Assembly: GCA_933228675.1 (NCBI GenBank)
Contig: OW121742.1
Location: 40,399,255-40,463,254, forward strand
Source of the DNA: Stomorhina lunata
Lineage: Eukaryota > Arthropoda > Insecta > Diptera > Rhiniidae
DNA: 64,000 nt
Direction: 5' to 3'
In this document: piece by piece, positions 43,271 through 55,810 of the stretch
Numbering within the stretch: position 1 is the stretch's first letter
Layout: each line of letters begins with the position of its first letter
Position numbers and translations under genes: made by a program
Notes under the pieces: model-generated
What the model was told of the DNA's origin: nothing
Seen by the model: only the letters and a program-made list of their open reading frames with translations
The model's database searches: none

Positions 43271-45300
43271 CGATATTTCAATTTGTCACCACCTTGTAGC
43301 GCCTAAGTCAGGCAATTCTTGCACCTGTGTAAGCACAGTTGTGCTTTTAGAAGATTACTGTAATCATTTAAAATAGAGTATTCAAAAAATCAACATAACT
43401 CAACTGAAAAATTTTACTATATATTTTATTTCACATTTCAATTGTAGTTGCTGTTAAATGTGGTACAAATTCATTTTCCCTTATATCGTTTTTTGTATAC
43501 TCTGTTGGCACAGAGAGAATGTAGCCAAAAACCAACGTGTCGCGACGCCAAAAGTCATGTTCACCATCTTAAGGAAACACCAACAACAGACAAATCTTTC
43601 TTTCCTCGGCTGCCGTTTTTTTGCGTTTCATTTCAATTCGCATCAGGAAAAACTATAACAAAGTAGTAGCGTTGTTCGCTACTACTTCTCTTAATGTTGC
43701 AAGAATTGTTGCAACCTAAAACAAAACCCAAAGCTAAAACACAACATCAAATCTTACACACACACAAACTTGAAAGTTTTTCTTTGCTTTGGATACAAGG
43801 ACAAGCGCCACATTAAGTAGTTCCATTAAAAATTGAGCATTTAGTAAAACAATGATTTGAGTTCCTCTTCTCCAACTTCTGGCTCTGGCTTTTTGACTTT
43901 CTTTAAGATTTCTTGGGCTTTTGGTTTTGTCGTCGTTGTTGTTGTTGTTGATTCTTTTTAATTTTTTGGAATTGTACCAAAAAAATAAAAGCAACTTCAA
44001 TGATTTCTTTTTGGCTAAAGTGCCTGGGCTTCATCCTTTGTCTTGCGGAAGGGTGTGCTTGCGTGTCCGTCCTCCCATCAATCCGTCCGTCCGTCGGTCT
44101 TTGGAAAAAGTTGTTACCATGATACACATCTTCTGAAATTGTTCAAACTACAAAGTATATTATTCCTTAGAAGTTGCGTTAAGTTTTGTATTATTTTGTT
44201 TAAATTTGTTTCGTTTTGTTTTTTTTAGTGTATTCCATTTTCTTAAAGACATTTAGCCAATAAATCATCGAAAGCTTTAAAGCGTGTGAATTTCAATATT
44301 TTTTTCCTTTCTTTTCTTGGAGGTTTTATTTGGTAGCTATTAATATTTGAAAGCAATGAAATGGAAAAAATTATGTTAAGTATATCAGACAGTGGTTTAA
44401 TTAACCTTAGAGCTTAATTATATTAACCGGAAGCCGAGAAGCCTATGAGTTATTTAATAAAGTTCGGAACCCCCAGCACAAATCGAAAGAAACCTGAGAT
44501 TCATGGAACTCTGTCCGGTATGATCTTTAAACAACATTTCTATCCAAACAGCATTAGCAACGCTTAACTATTGACAAAAACCGGCCAGACGCCAATTTGA
44601 AATCTAAGTACGAACACGGAAGTGAAAATGGATTCATCATACTTTGCATAGATCTCAGTCCGTAGGGGTTTGCAAGTGGCTAGAGGCATAAATATAAGAT
44701 CCAGTTCATCTTGAGTTTGCCAATTAGCCCAAAGTCTTGCTAACTCTACTCTTAAGTACAATGGTATGTCCTAGATGGAAACTGAAGCGATAAGACATCA
44801 TTTTGAGAGATCGGCGGTAATCGAGGACAGTTCATTAATTTTGCAAGGCAGAACCCAGAGGTTGGTCAATATCAGTTACATAATATGTTAGTCTCCAATG
44901 TTGCAAGGACTTCCCTAATGCCTACAATTTTAGAGAAAGTGATTCTATGGGAGAAGGAAGGGGGTCGAACAGTTGTGTGGCCGGATTTGTAATTAATGAC
45001 GTCTCAGGTAACAAGACTGAAGCACAACTGAAACATGTAATCTCGCCGAAAGGCATTTAGGATCAATGCCAGTACGATCTTAATTATGGCATTTCTAGAA
45101 ACGTAGAAATGATTATGATTGAGATCTGAACTGAAGTTTGTAGAATTCTGTAACTTACAGTACCCACATATGGCGTGTGTGATTAACAATAACCCTCGAA
45201 AAGGCATCACGATTAGGCCTAGTCCAATCTTAATTATTTGCGGAATTTTTTGAGGATATGACACAACACAATGTTGGCATTCATTATTGATCTCAGGCTC
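43271..45300. other. Unique region without an identified gene
   Basis: 43300-44250 contains GTT/CAA simple sequence and a short ccgtccgtccgtc run (about 44080). 44400-45290 is less AT-rich and looks like decayed coding or transposon sequence (plus-strand text such as GSNSCVAGFVINDVSGNKTE around 44960-45020), but no family could be fixed and all frames are broken. Confidence 0.35.
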
Positions 45301-46020
45301 TCATAACCTCAGACGTGATTGATTGGAATTCCCCAGAGATTCGCCTTGCAACTGAACATAGAATCTACAAAAAAATTCCTGGAATAACTTTCTGTCAACA
45401 CTCTTACGGTATAAAGAGAAAATATTGGTAATCTTAACGACTTCGGAAAAGCTCACTACTACCAAATTTGTTTTGAAAACCAATATAAACTCAATAAATT
45501 ATCGAATTCTAGATCTATTTAAATCAGTATATCGAATTCCAAGATTTGCTAATGAAACCTCGATCTTAGTTTTTCAGTGACCTTGATGAACTTCCGTAAC
45601 GTAAAGTTACGTTACGACTTCACAAAGACCACAAACTACAAAACTAGTTTAAAAAACTGCAAACAAATTCGATTGGTTAAAAAATTCTCGAGATCTGTTG
45701 AAGTCAGAGTTAAAGAGGAAATCTCGATGTTGGTGTTTCAGTATCTAGCAAACAAACTCGAAAGATTATCCAACTCTCGAAAAAATTGTTTAGTAGTATG
45801 AAGATGAAGTCGTGATCTTGTTATTTCAGCGCCTGTGATAAACTTACTTGATTACAACTTCCGTACCGTAGAGTTACGTTACAACTTCGGAGACGTCCTT
45901 TACTACAAATATAGTTTGAGGAACTACAAACAAACTCGACAGATTAAAAAATTCCCAAGATTGGCTAAAATCAAAGATAGAAAATCTCGGTCGTGATAAA
46001 TTTACTTGACATTAACATTT
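45301..46020. repeat. About 270-bp degenerate tandem repeat
   Basis: Two clear copies start at acttccgtaacgtaaagtta (about 45589) and acttccgtaccgtagagtta (about 45860). Both continue with ttacgttac, aactacaaacaaactcga-like text and ctcggtcgtga / gtcgtgat. A weaker third copy precedes them. The plus-strand frame 45577-45801 falls inside one unit and is probably incidental. Confidence 0.6.
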
Positions 46021-46029
46021 TAAAATCTT

Positions 46030-46940
46030 CCTTTTTTTGATAGGCAATTTTTCAAAAATTTCCTATTTTTATAGGAAATTTTTCAAAAATTTCCTATTTT
46101 TATAGGAAATTTTTCAAAAATTTCCTATTTTTATAGGAAATTTTTCAAAAATTTCCTATTTTTATAGGAAATTTTTCAAAAATTTCCTATTTTTATAGGA
46201 AATTTTTCAAAAATTTCCTATTTTTATAGGAAATTTTTCAAAAATTTCCTATTTTTATAGGAAATTTTTCAAAAATTTCCTATTTTTATAGGAAATTTTT
46301 CAAAAATTTCCTATTTTTATAGGAAATTTTTCAAAAATTTTTTCAAAAATTTCCTATTTTTATAGGAAATTTTTCAAAAATTTAATATTTTTATAGGAAA
46401 TTTTTCAAAAATTTTTGAAAAAATTTGCTATTTTTATAGGAAATTCTTCAAAAATTTCCTATTTTTACAGGAAATTTTTCAAAAATTTCCTATTTTTATA
46501 GGAAATTTTTTCAAAAAATTCCTATTTTTATAGGAAATTTTTCAAAAATTTCCTATTTTTATAGGAAATTTTTTAAAAATTTCCTATTTTTATAGGAAAT
46601 TTTTCAAAAATTTCCTATTTTTATAGGAAATTTTTCAAAAATTTCCAATTGTTACAGGAAATTTTTAAAAAATTTCCTATTTTTATAGGAAATTTTTCAA
46701 AAATTTTCTATTTTTATAGGAAATTTTTCAAAAATTTCCTATTTTTATAGGAAATTTTTCAAAAATTTCCTATTTTTATAGGAATTTTTTCAAAAATTTC
46801 CTATTTTTATAGGAAATTTTTTCGAAAATTTCCTATTTTTATAGGAAATTTTTTCGAAAAATTCCTATTCTAATAGGAAATTTTTCAAAAAATTCCTATT
46901 TTTATAGGAAATTTTTCAAAAATTTCCTATTTTTATAGGA
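46030..46940. repeat. 31-bp dyad satellite, array F (reverse orientation)
   Basis: About 29 units, the first ten almost identical, later ones with single-base indels and one inverted half-unit near 46410. It ends abruptly against the TATA-promoter island. Confidence 0.97.
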
Positions 46941-46962
46941 CAGATGCTCTTTGTTTACATCT

Positions 46963-47030
46963 GCAGAAAATGCTAGAAACTCTCTTCTCTACTATATAAG
47001 GCCGATGGACGAATATTGTTTGAACAGTTT
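46963..47030 (+). promoter_or_regulatory. Candidate TATA promoter with heat-shock-element-like upstream motif
   Basis: tatataag at 46993-47000 is followed 33 bp later by an initiator-like acagtt (A at 47026). Upstream, agaaa occurs at 46965-46969 and 46975-46979, ten base pairs apart, with ttc at 46985. This resembles a weak heat-shock element (alternating GAA/TTC in 5-bp steps). The transcript would start with a long A/T-rich leader. No long coding region follows, so the target is unknown. Confidence 0.35.
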
Positions 47031-47260
47031 TAATTGAGACGCGTATAAGAAAACAGTGTGATTTAGTATATTTGTAAAGTAGTTTTGTGTAAGTTTGTTT
47101 ACAGTTCTTGTGAAAGTGTTTTTAAAGTGATTAACTCTAAAGTTAATAGAAGTATAACTTTGCAAAACTACATAAAGAGTTTTAATTTTGTTTTCGGTTG
47201 TTTACAAGAAGAATTCCTTCCACGTTTTTAAAGGAAAAACGTAACAGTATATTATAATTT

Positions 47261-47361
47261 TTTATTTTGAACATCAATTGAAACCACTGTCCTTCTCTTC
47301 GCTTAAATCGACCATCATCATACGGAAGTGAAATTGTCCACAACCCAGTTGTTCCATAAAA
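47261..47361 (-). CDS. Candidate terminal exon, 27 codons, unidentified
   Basis: On the minus strand a good acceptor (tttaacatttcacttag) is followed by an exon holding MEQLGCGQFHFRMMMVDLSE and then EKDSGFN before a stop at 47274-47276. A polyadenylation hexamer (aataaa, 47266-47261) follows 10 bp later. The composition looks like real protein. No homologue recognised, and the upstream exon would lie to the right. Confidence 0.3.
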
Positions 47362-47630
47362 CTAAGTGAAATGTTAAAATAATTTTTATAGCTATATCTT
47401 ATATTGTATAAATTTTGAACAAAACAGTTAAAAAAACCGAAAAAAATAATGTACAAAAGAATAATTAAATAAATCACCAAAGATGACAATAAATCGTTCA
47501 CACAATTATGACATGATCAGGAAGAAACCAGAGCAGAGCACAATTTAATGCCAACTTGGAGACACTTTTTTGTAGAATTGAAACTCTCTAGTAAATATAG
47601 AAACAATAACAAGAAAAAAATCCTCCATTT

Positions 47631-47750
47631 ATGGTCAGCAAAGTGCGTCTTTCAAAGCTTCCTCCTGCAAATTGTGCTGCAGTGTTTTTTTGCCTTGTCT
47701 TTCTTTTTACGTTTATAAACGCCAACCAAATAAATCACGGCACAAAATGA
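47631..47750 (+). CDS. Small ORF with signal-peptide character (39 residues)
   Basis: ATG at 47631, TGA at 47748-47750. Residues 2-11 are basic (VSKVRLSKLP). Residues 14-31 are strongly hydrophobic (NCAAVFFCLVFLFTFINA), followed by a plausible cleavage point (INA-NQ). It lies about 600 bp downstream of the TATA candidate. It is either a short secreted peptide, a first exon, or chance. I found no splice combination joining it cleanly to the open frame at 47869. Confidence 0.25.
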   Translation: MVSKVRLSKLPPANCAAVFFCLVFLFTFINANQINHGTK

Positions 47751-47762
47751 TGAAATTATTAT

Positions 47763-48057
47763 TTATGTACCCGATGCTCCAGTTATGAGCTGCTCCACAC
47801 ACACACGAAAATATAAAAATAAATAAAATCTAGAAAAAAAGGAGATAAATGTTTTTTTTTTTAAAGGTGCAATTCTACCTGTTGTTGCTTCAAATGGCAC
47901 AACGAAAAAAGCTGTGTCAGCAGAAGCTACAGCGGCAGTTGGAGCAAGCAATGAACATAAAAAAACGAACGAACACCAACCAGTAGCCACTGCAGGGTTG
48001 GATGAACAAACTGTAGAACAAACGCCTTTTTGGTGGCGGTGGTTCTACTTTTTTTGA
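47763..48057. CDS. Overlapping open frames on both strands; one may be an exon
   Basis: Plus strand: an acceptor-like tttttttaaag at 47866 precedes 62 open codons (47869-48054). These read AILPVVASNGTTKKAVSAEA, an Ala-rich middle, and QTPFWWRWFYFF at the end. Minus strand: from an ATG at 47990, MATGWCSFVFLCSLLAPTAA with AVASA-DT looks like a cleavable signal peptide, 75 residues in all. The two overlap, so at most one is likely real. Neither matches a family I know. Confidence 0.25.
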
Positions 48058-48237
48058 GTTTTAAGTTTAGAATACATTACACCAAAATATTTGAAATATT
48101 GTATATTAAGGTTGGAGGTAGGAGACGAACTTATGTATAGGAGGCGCTGAAGTCTGGCACTTACTGAGGAGAGAATTGTTATATGGGATGCAATGGTTGG
48201 AAATCAAAGGCATGGCAGAGATGTAAAGGTGTTAATT

Positions 48238-51200
48238 TCCTATAATGGAAAGGAAATTTTTGAAAAATTTCCTATAGAAATAGGAAATTTTTTAAAATTT
48301 TCCTATAAAAAAAGGAAATTTTTGAAAAATTTCCTATAAAAAAAGGAAATTTTTGAAAAAAAGGAAATTTTTGAAAAAAAAGGAAATTTTTGAAAAATTT
48401 CCTATAAAAAAAAGAAAATTTTTGAAAAATTTCCTATAAAAAAAGGAAATTTTTGAAAAAAAGGAAATTTTTGAAAAATTTCCTATAAAAAAAAGAAAAT
48501 TTTTGAAAAATTTCCTATAAAAAAAGGAAATTTTTGAAAAAAATTCCTATAAAAAGAGGAAATTTTTGAAAAAATTTCCTATAAAAAAAGGAAATTTTTG
48601 AAAAAAATTCCTATAAAAAAAAAGAAATTTTTGAAAAAATTTCCTATAATAAAAGGAAATTTTTGAAAAAAATTCCTATAAAAAAAGGAAATTTTTGAAA
48701 AAATTTCCTATAAAAAAAGGAAATTTTTAAAAAAAATCCCTATACAAAAAGGAAATTTTTGAAAAATTTCCTACAAAGAAGGAAATTTTTGAAAAATTTC
48801 CTATAAAAATTGGAAAATTTTAAAAAATTGCCTATCAAAAAAAGGAAGATTTTAAAATATTTCCTATAAAAATAGGAAATTTTTAAAAATTTCCTATAAA
48901 AATAGGATATTTTTGAAAAATTTCGTATAATAATAGGAAATTTTATAAAAATAGGAAAATTTTGAAAAAAACAGGAAATTTTATGAAAATAGGAAAATTT
49001 TGAAAAAAAATAATTGAAAAATTTTTGAAAAATATATAAAAATAAGAAATTTTTCTTATAAAAATAAGAAATTTTTTAAAAATTTTTCATAAAAAAAATT
49101 TTTTAGGAAATTTTTCAAAAATGTATTTTTTTATAGGAAATTTTTCAAAAATTTCTTATTTTTATAGGAAATTTTTCAAAAATTTCTTATTTGTATTGGA
49201 TATTTTTCAAAAATTTCTTATTTTTGTAGAAAATTTTTCAAAAATTTCTTATTTTTATAGGAAATTTTTCAAAAATTTCCTATTTTTATAGGAAATTTTT
49301 CAAAAATTTCCTATTTTTATAGGAAATTTTTCAAAAATTTCCTATTTTTATAGGAAATTTTTCAAAAATTTCCTATTTTTATAGGAAATTTTTCAAAAAT
49401 TTCCTATTTTTATAGGAAATTTTTCAAAAATTTCCTATTTTTATAGGAAATTTTTCAAAAATTTCCTATTTTTATAGGAAATTTTTCAAAAATTTCCTAT
49501 TTTTATAGTAAATTTTTCAAAAATTTCCTATTTTTATAGGAAATTTTTCAAAAATTTCCTATTTTTATAGGAAATTTTTCAAAAATTTCCTATTTTTATA
49601 GGAAATTTTTCAAAAATTTCCTATTTTTATTGGAAAATTTTCAAAAATTTCCAATTTTTATAGGAAATTTTTAAAAAATTTCCTATTTTTTAGGAAAATT
49701 TTCAAAAATTTCCTATTTTTTAGGAAAATTTTCAAAAATGTATTTTTTTATAGGAAATTTTTCAAAAATTTCTTATTTTTATAGGAAATTTTTCAAAAAT
49801 TTCTTATTTGTATTGAATATTTTTCAAAAATTTCTTATTTTTGTAGAAAATTTTTCAAAAATTTCTTATTTTTATAGGAAATTTTTCAAAAATTTCCTAT
49901 TATTATAGCAAATTTTTCAAAAATTTCCTATTTTTATAGGAAATTTTTCAAAAAATTCCTATTTTTATAGGAAATTTTTCAAAAATTTCCTATTTTTATG
50001 GTAAATTTTTCAGAAATTTCCTATTTTTATAGGAAATTTTTCAAAAATTTCCTATTTTTATAGGAAATTTTTCAAAAATTTCCTATTTTTATTGGAAAAT
50101 TTTCAAAAATTTCCAATTTTTATAGGAAATTTTTAAAAAATTTCCTATTTTTTAGGAAAATTTTCAAAAATTTCCTATTTTTTAGGAAATTTTTCAAAAA
50201 TGTATTTTTTTATAGGAAATTTTTCAAAAATTTCTTATTTTTATAGGAAATTTTTCAAAAATTTCTTATTTGTATTGAATATTTTTCAAAAATTTCTTAT
50301 TTTTGTAGAAAATTTTTCAAAAATTTCTTATTTTTATAGGAAATTTTTCAAAAATTTCCTATTTTTATAGCAAATTTTTCAAAAATTTCCTATTTTTATA
50401 GGAAATTTTTCAAAAATTTCCTATTTTTATAGGAAATTTTTCAAAAATTTCCTATTTTTATAGGAAATTTTTCAAAAATTTCCTATTTTTATAGTAAATT
50501 TTTCAAAAATTTCCTATTTTTATAGGAAATTTTTCAAAAATTTCCTATTTTTATTGGAAAATTTTCAAAAATTTCCAATTTTTATAGGAAATTTTTAAAA
50601 AATTTCCTATTTTTTAGGAAAATTTTCAAAAATTTCCCATTTTTATAGGAAATTTTTCAAAAATTTCCTATTTTTATAGGAAATTTTTCAAAAATTTCCT
50701 ATTTTTATAGGAAATTTTTCAAAAATTTCTTATTTTTATAGGAAATTTTTCAAAAATTTCCTATTTTTGTAGCAAATTTTTCTAAAATTTTCCTATTTTT
50801 ATAGGAAATTTTTCAAAAATTTCCTATTTTTATAGGAAATTTTTCAAAAATTTCCTATTTTTATAGGAAATTTTTCAAAAATTTCCAATTTTTATAGGAA
50901 ATTTTTCAAAAATTTCCTATATTTATAGGAAATTTTTCAAAAATGTCCTATTTTTAATTGAAATTTTTCAAAAATTTCCTATTTTTATAGGAAATTTTCC
51001 AAAAATTTCCTATTTTTATAGGAAATTTTTCAAAAATTTCCTATTTTTATAGGATATTTTTCAAAAAGTTCCTATTTTTATATGAAATTTTTCAAAAATT
51101 TTTATAGGGAATTTTTCAAAAATTTATTGCTTTTATAGGAAAATTTTTCAAAAACTTATTATTTTTATAGAAAATTTTTTAAAAATTTATTATTTTTATA

Positions 51201-51315
51201 GGAAATATTTCAAAAATTTCTTATTTTTATAGGAAAATTTTCAAAAATTTCTTATTTTTATAGGAAAATTATCAAAAATTTTTTATTTTTATATTTTAAA
51301 AAATTTCTTATTTTT
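48238..51315. repeat. 31-bp dyad satellite, array G (forward then reverse)
   Basis: 48238-49080 is forward, with an A-extended spacer (tataaaaaaagg) and half-unit duplications. The orientation then flips near 49085-49110 and stays reverse to 51315. A block containing atgtatttttttatagg and tttgtattg is present three times (tttgtattg near 49193, 49810 and 50272), giving higher-order spacings of about 617 and 462 bp. Confidence 0.97.
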
Positions 51316-52405
51316 GTTTATCAATTAATACCTTTCAATTTCTGTCTCAAGTATATCAGTCCTTTTGGACTGGCTGGATTTAGTGTGTGTTTTATTTCAC
51401 CTAACAGGTCGAAAACATTTTTGATGCTGCATTCTCATACCTTTTTATGATTTACCGACACTTGTTGCATTATTCGTAATATACAAGTATGGCATCGAAC
51501 GTATCCTCTAACCAATTCGAACCCTTTTCAACAATTCTCAGTCTGTCTGTCCGTCTTTGTTCCTTTATAGTTGGCGTTATAACCAATTCAACTTTACAAC
51601 TTTTTTCCGTTTTAAATTCTTGCTTCTTCCTCATCATCATCCGCATCCACATCCACATCCACATTTCTGAATCCAATATCGATGCTTTATTATGGTTTAT
51701 TCATGCGTTATGGACTGACTGAATTTTGTTTGTTGCTATTGTTGTTGTTGGCCCCCTTTCATTGAGAAAAAATTAATAAATTATGAGTATTTATGTGCTG
51801 TCTTGATAGTGACACAACGACAGACACACAAAGTGATAAAATTAGCATAAAGGAAGGAAAAAAAGTATGATTTTGGGCATGTTGCAAGTTCGATGCAAGT
51901 GCAACCAAAATGAATTGAACCTTGTTTGGGGTCTCCATTCGGGTAACAAATGCATTTGTTTTGTATTTATAAATTCGAAATGAATTTTAAAATGACTTTT
52001 TGTACAATTTTTGCTGAATTGTTTTGAACGAGAGAAATGAATTGAATGAAATCAGCGAAATCAGAAAAAAAAAAAACTAAAAAGAGGCGAAATATATTTT
52101 AATACAAAATACTCGTACTAAATATTACAATATAGTTGTCTATGGTCAGGGTATTATGATAAATGTTTAAATTTTATGCAAAATACATTTATTTGTTTTA
52201 TATGCCACAAACTTAAACAATAACAAAATAATAATAATAGTCCTTTCTACATTTCAGAACAGACAGTCGCCGACCATTCAGCGGTAAGTCAACACTTTGA
52301 ATGAATTTTGAATTGAAATAATAAAATAATTTGGGAATTTTAAATGTAATATTTATATGTATTATAAAAGTTATTGTATGCAATATAAAAGGTAATGTCA
52401 ACTAA
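51316..52405. other. Unique AT-rich spacer
   Basis: Contains tctgtctgtccgtc (about 51540) and a catccacatccacatc run (about 51645). No gene defined; the opposing open frames at 51470-51722 overlap this simple sequence. Confidence 0.45.
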
Positions 52406-53925
52406 AGCTTATGAACATTTTATTCAGCTAGAAATTTTCTGAAGAAAATCTTATTCAGCTGCAAATTTCTAAAGAAAGTCTTGTTTAAACTACATTTTTT
52501 TAACATAGCCGCCACTTTTGTATCGAAAATCTTATTCAGCAAAAATATTTCTAATAGAAATCGTATTCAAAAATCTGTTTCCACAAGAAAATCTTATTCA
52601 GCAACAAGTGTTCAATTATCCAGCCAAAGAAAATATCATTCAGCATACACAAAAATTGTATTTATCTACAAATTTGTTAAAGAAAATCTTATACAGCTGC
52701 ATAGTTTTGAAAAAAGTCTTGTTTTAACAATATTTTTAAAGATAATCCAATTCAGCTTCAAGTTTTGTAAAAAAAATCTTATTCAGCAAGAATATTTCTA
52801 ATAGAAATCTTATTTAAAAATCTGTTTTCTCAAGAAAATCTTATTCAGCAACAAGTGTTCTATTATTCAGCCAAAGAAACTATCATTCAGCATACACAGA
52901 AATTGTATTCATCTACAAATTTGTTAAAGAAAATCTTATTCAGCTGCATAGTTTTAAAAAAAGTCTTGTTTTAACAATATTTTTAAAGATAATTCAATTC
53001 AGCTGCAAGTTTTGTAAAGAAAATCTTATTCAGCAAGAATATTTTTAAGGAAACCTTATATAGACATATGTTTTCTAAAGAAAATCTTATTCAGGAACAA
53101 GAATTCTGTTATTCAGCTAAAGAAAAAGACATTCAGCCTACAAAAAAATTGTATATAGCTACAAATTTGTTAAAGAAAATCTTATTCAGCTGCACATTTC
53201 AAAAGAAAATCTTGTTTTTACAACATTTTTAAGATAACCCAATTCATCTGCAAGTTTTGTATTGAAAATCTTATTCAGCAAAGATATTTCTGATGGAAAT
53301 CTTATTTGAAAATATGTTTTCTAAAAAAAATCTTATTCAGAAACAAGTGTTCTGTTATTCAGCTAAAGAAAATATCATTGAGCCTACACAAAAATTTTAT
53401 TCATCTACAAATTTGTTAAAAAAATCTTATTCAGCTGCAAAATTTTTAAAGAAAGTCTTGTTTTAACAACATTTTTCAAGATAATCCTATTCAGCTGCAA
53501 ATTTTTTAAAGAAAATCTTATTCAGTTAGCATATTTTTTAAGATTCATATGTTTTCTAAAGAAGCAACAAGTGCTCCGTTATTCAGCTAGAGAAAATATC
53601 ATTAACGCTACATAAAAATTGCATTAATCTACAAATTTGTTTAAGAAAATCTTATTCAGCTCCAAATTTTTGAAGAAAGTCTTGTTTAAACAACATTTTT
53701 TAAGATACTTCTATTCGGCTGCAAGTTTTGTGTAGGAAATCGTATTCAGCAAAGACATTTCTGATGAATATCTTATTTAAAATTATGTTTTCTCAAGAAA
53801 ATGTTACTCAGGAACAAGTGTTCTGTTATTCAGCTAAAGCAAATATCGTTCAGCCTACACAAAAATTGTATTCATCTACAAATTTGTTAAAGAAAACCTT
53901 ATTCAGCTGCAAATTTTTAAAGTGA
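52406..53925. repeat. 246-bp higher-order repeat of a cttattcagc unit
   Basis: A basic motif aagaaaatcttattcagc, about 35 bp apart, is grouped into units of about 246 bp. The marker acaagtg recurs at 52604, 52851, 53097, 53343, 53577 and 53814 (spacings 247, 246, 246, 234, 237). Adjacent units share acaaaaattgtattcatcta. Open frames inside are incidental. Confidence 0.9.
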
Positions 53926-53934
53926 AGTTTAAAG

Positions 53935-54240
53935 GGATGTTTTAATTATCTGGGAAGTTTTATATCTTCAAGAGGTGGCACCTATGAGGTCATTGAATAG
54001 CTTATTAATAAAGCAAAATCAGCATTCGGTATTCTCCGAGCTATTTGGAAATCTCGACAAAGATCAACAACAACGACTATACAGCTCGAATGTCAAGTCC
54101 ATCCTTTTTTATGGGGGCAATACTTGGAAACACACAACTGCCATCATTATCTGGCTGCAATTCTTTGCAAACCAATGCTTACGGCAAATCCTTAAAATAG
54201 GGCGGCTGAATCGCTCAATAAAAGGAAGATCTACTTAGAG
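53935..54240 (+). mobile_element. LINE ORF2 C-terminal fragment
   Basis: Plus-strand translation in two frames: YLGSFISSRGGTYEVIE, INKAKSAFGILRAIWKS, NVKSILFYGGNTWKHTT and LQFFANQCLRQILKI. This is the conserved palm/thumb-to-tail run of a common insect LINE group (YLGS ... GGT ... INKA ... SVLLYG.ETW ... NxCLRxIL). Frameshifted and inactive. It leads straight into a tandem repeat of its own 3' end. Confidence 0.85.
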
Positions 54241-55810
54241 CGACAAACTAAATCCCTGCTTCTATAAAGGTATGTCAGCGGAAATTGCGATTGATAAGTC
54301 ACCAAAACAAAGGCCAAATACCAACATTGCTCGACAAGCGCTTCGTTGGAATTCACAGAGAAGAGGCCGTCGTGTTGTTGCAACTGCGCAGAGAACCTGA
54401 AGAAGGTTAATAGATTCGGAGTTGCAAGAAGCAAACTATTCATGAAATGATGTCTGCCTAACATCTTGCCATAGAGTCGTCTAAGAAGGTTGAAGTCCTA
54501 TGCTTGACTGGGAGTTAAGGATAGTAGAAGAAAAAGCTCCCAGTGCGTCAAAATAATCCACATACTTCGAAGGCCAAATACCAACATTGCCCGGCAAGCG
54601 CTTCATTGGTATCCACAGGGAAGAGACCTTCGAGTTGGTGAACTTGCTAGAACGTGAAGGAGGCCAATAGATACGGAGTTGCAGAAGCAAACTATTTATG
54701 AAATAATGTTTGCCTTACTTCTTGGCATAGAGTTCAATACGAGAAGTTTGAAGCCCCATGCTTGACTGGGAGTCAAGGATAACAGAAGAAAAGCTTGTAG
54801 TGCGTTAAAATAAACCACACACTTCGAAGTACAAATACAAACATTGCTCGAAAAGCGCTTCGTTGGAATCCCAAGGGAGGGTAATGTCAAGTTGGTGCAC
54901 CTGCTAGAAGGTGAAGAATATCAATAGATGATGGAATGAGGTCTGTCTAACATCTTGGCATTTAGTTCGATATAAGAAGATGGTTGGAGCCCTATGCTTG
55001 ACTAGGAGTTAAGGATAGTAGAAGAAAAAACTCCCAGTGGGTCAAAATAATTCACATACTTCGAAGGCCAAATACATTGCCCGGCAAACGCTTCGTTGGT
55101 ATCCACAGGGAAGAGACCTTCGAGTTGGTGAACTTGCTAGAACGTGAAGGAGGCCAATAGATGCGGAGTTGCAAGAAGCAAACTATTCATGAAATGATGT
55201 CTGCCATAGAGTCGTCTAAGAAGGTTGAAGCCCTATGCTTGACTGGGAGTTAAGGATAGTAGAAGAAGAAGCCCCCAGTGCGTCAAAATAATCCACGTAC
55301 TTCATAGGCCAAATACCAACATTGCCCGGCAAGCGCTTCATTGGTATCCACAGGGAAGAGACCTTCGAGTTGGTGAACTTGCTAGAACTTGAAGGAGGCC
55401 AATAGATGCGGAGTTGCAAGAAGCAAACTATTCATGAAATGATGTCTGCCATAGAGTCGTCTAAGAAGGTTGAAGCCCTATGATTGACTGGGAGTTAAGA
55501 ATAGTAAAAGAAGAAGCTCCCAGTGCTCCACATACTTCGAAGGTCAAATACCAACATTGCTCAAAAAGTGCTTCGTTGGAATCCCCATGGAAGGTACCGT
55601 CAAGTTTGTGCACCTGCTAGAACGTGAAGAAGGCCAATAGATGAGGAGTTGCAAGAAGCAAACTATTCATGGAATAAGGCCTGTCTAACCTCTTTTCATA
55701 GAGTTCGATATAAGAAGATGGTTGAAGCTTTATTCTTGACTGGGAATCGAGGATGACAGAAGAAAATTCTACCAGTGCATCAAAATAACTAAGTTTCTGC
55801 AAAAGTTCTT
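54241..55810 (+). repeat. Tandem repeat derived from a LINE 3' end (six units of about 240 bp)
   Basis: Units marked by gccaaataccaacattgc recur at about 54312, 54572, 54837, 55069, 55308 and 55541 (spacings 232-265). Each encodes a broken version of PNTNIARQALHWYPQGRDLR, equivalent to the RQAL-W-P-G-R tail of the LINE just upstream. Each then continues with apparent 3' UTR (gaagcaaactattcatgaaa, tgcttgactgggagttaagg). Units differ by about 10-20 percent. Minus-strand open frames in this region are incidental. Confidence 0.85.
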
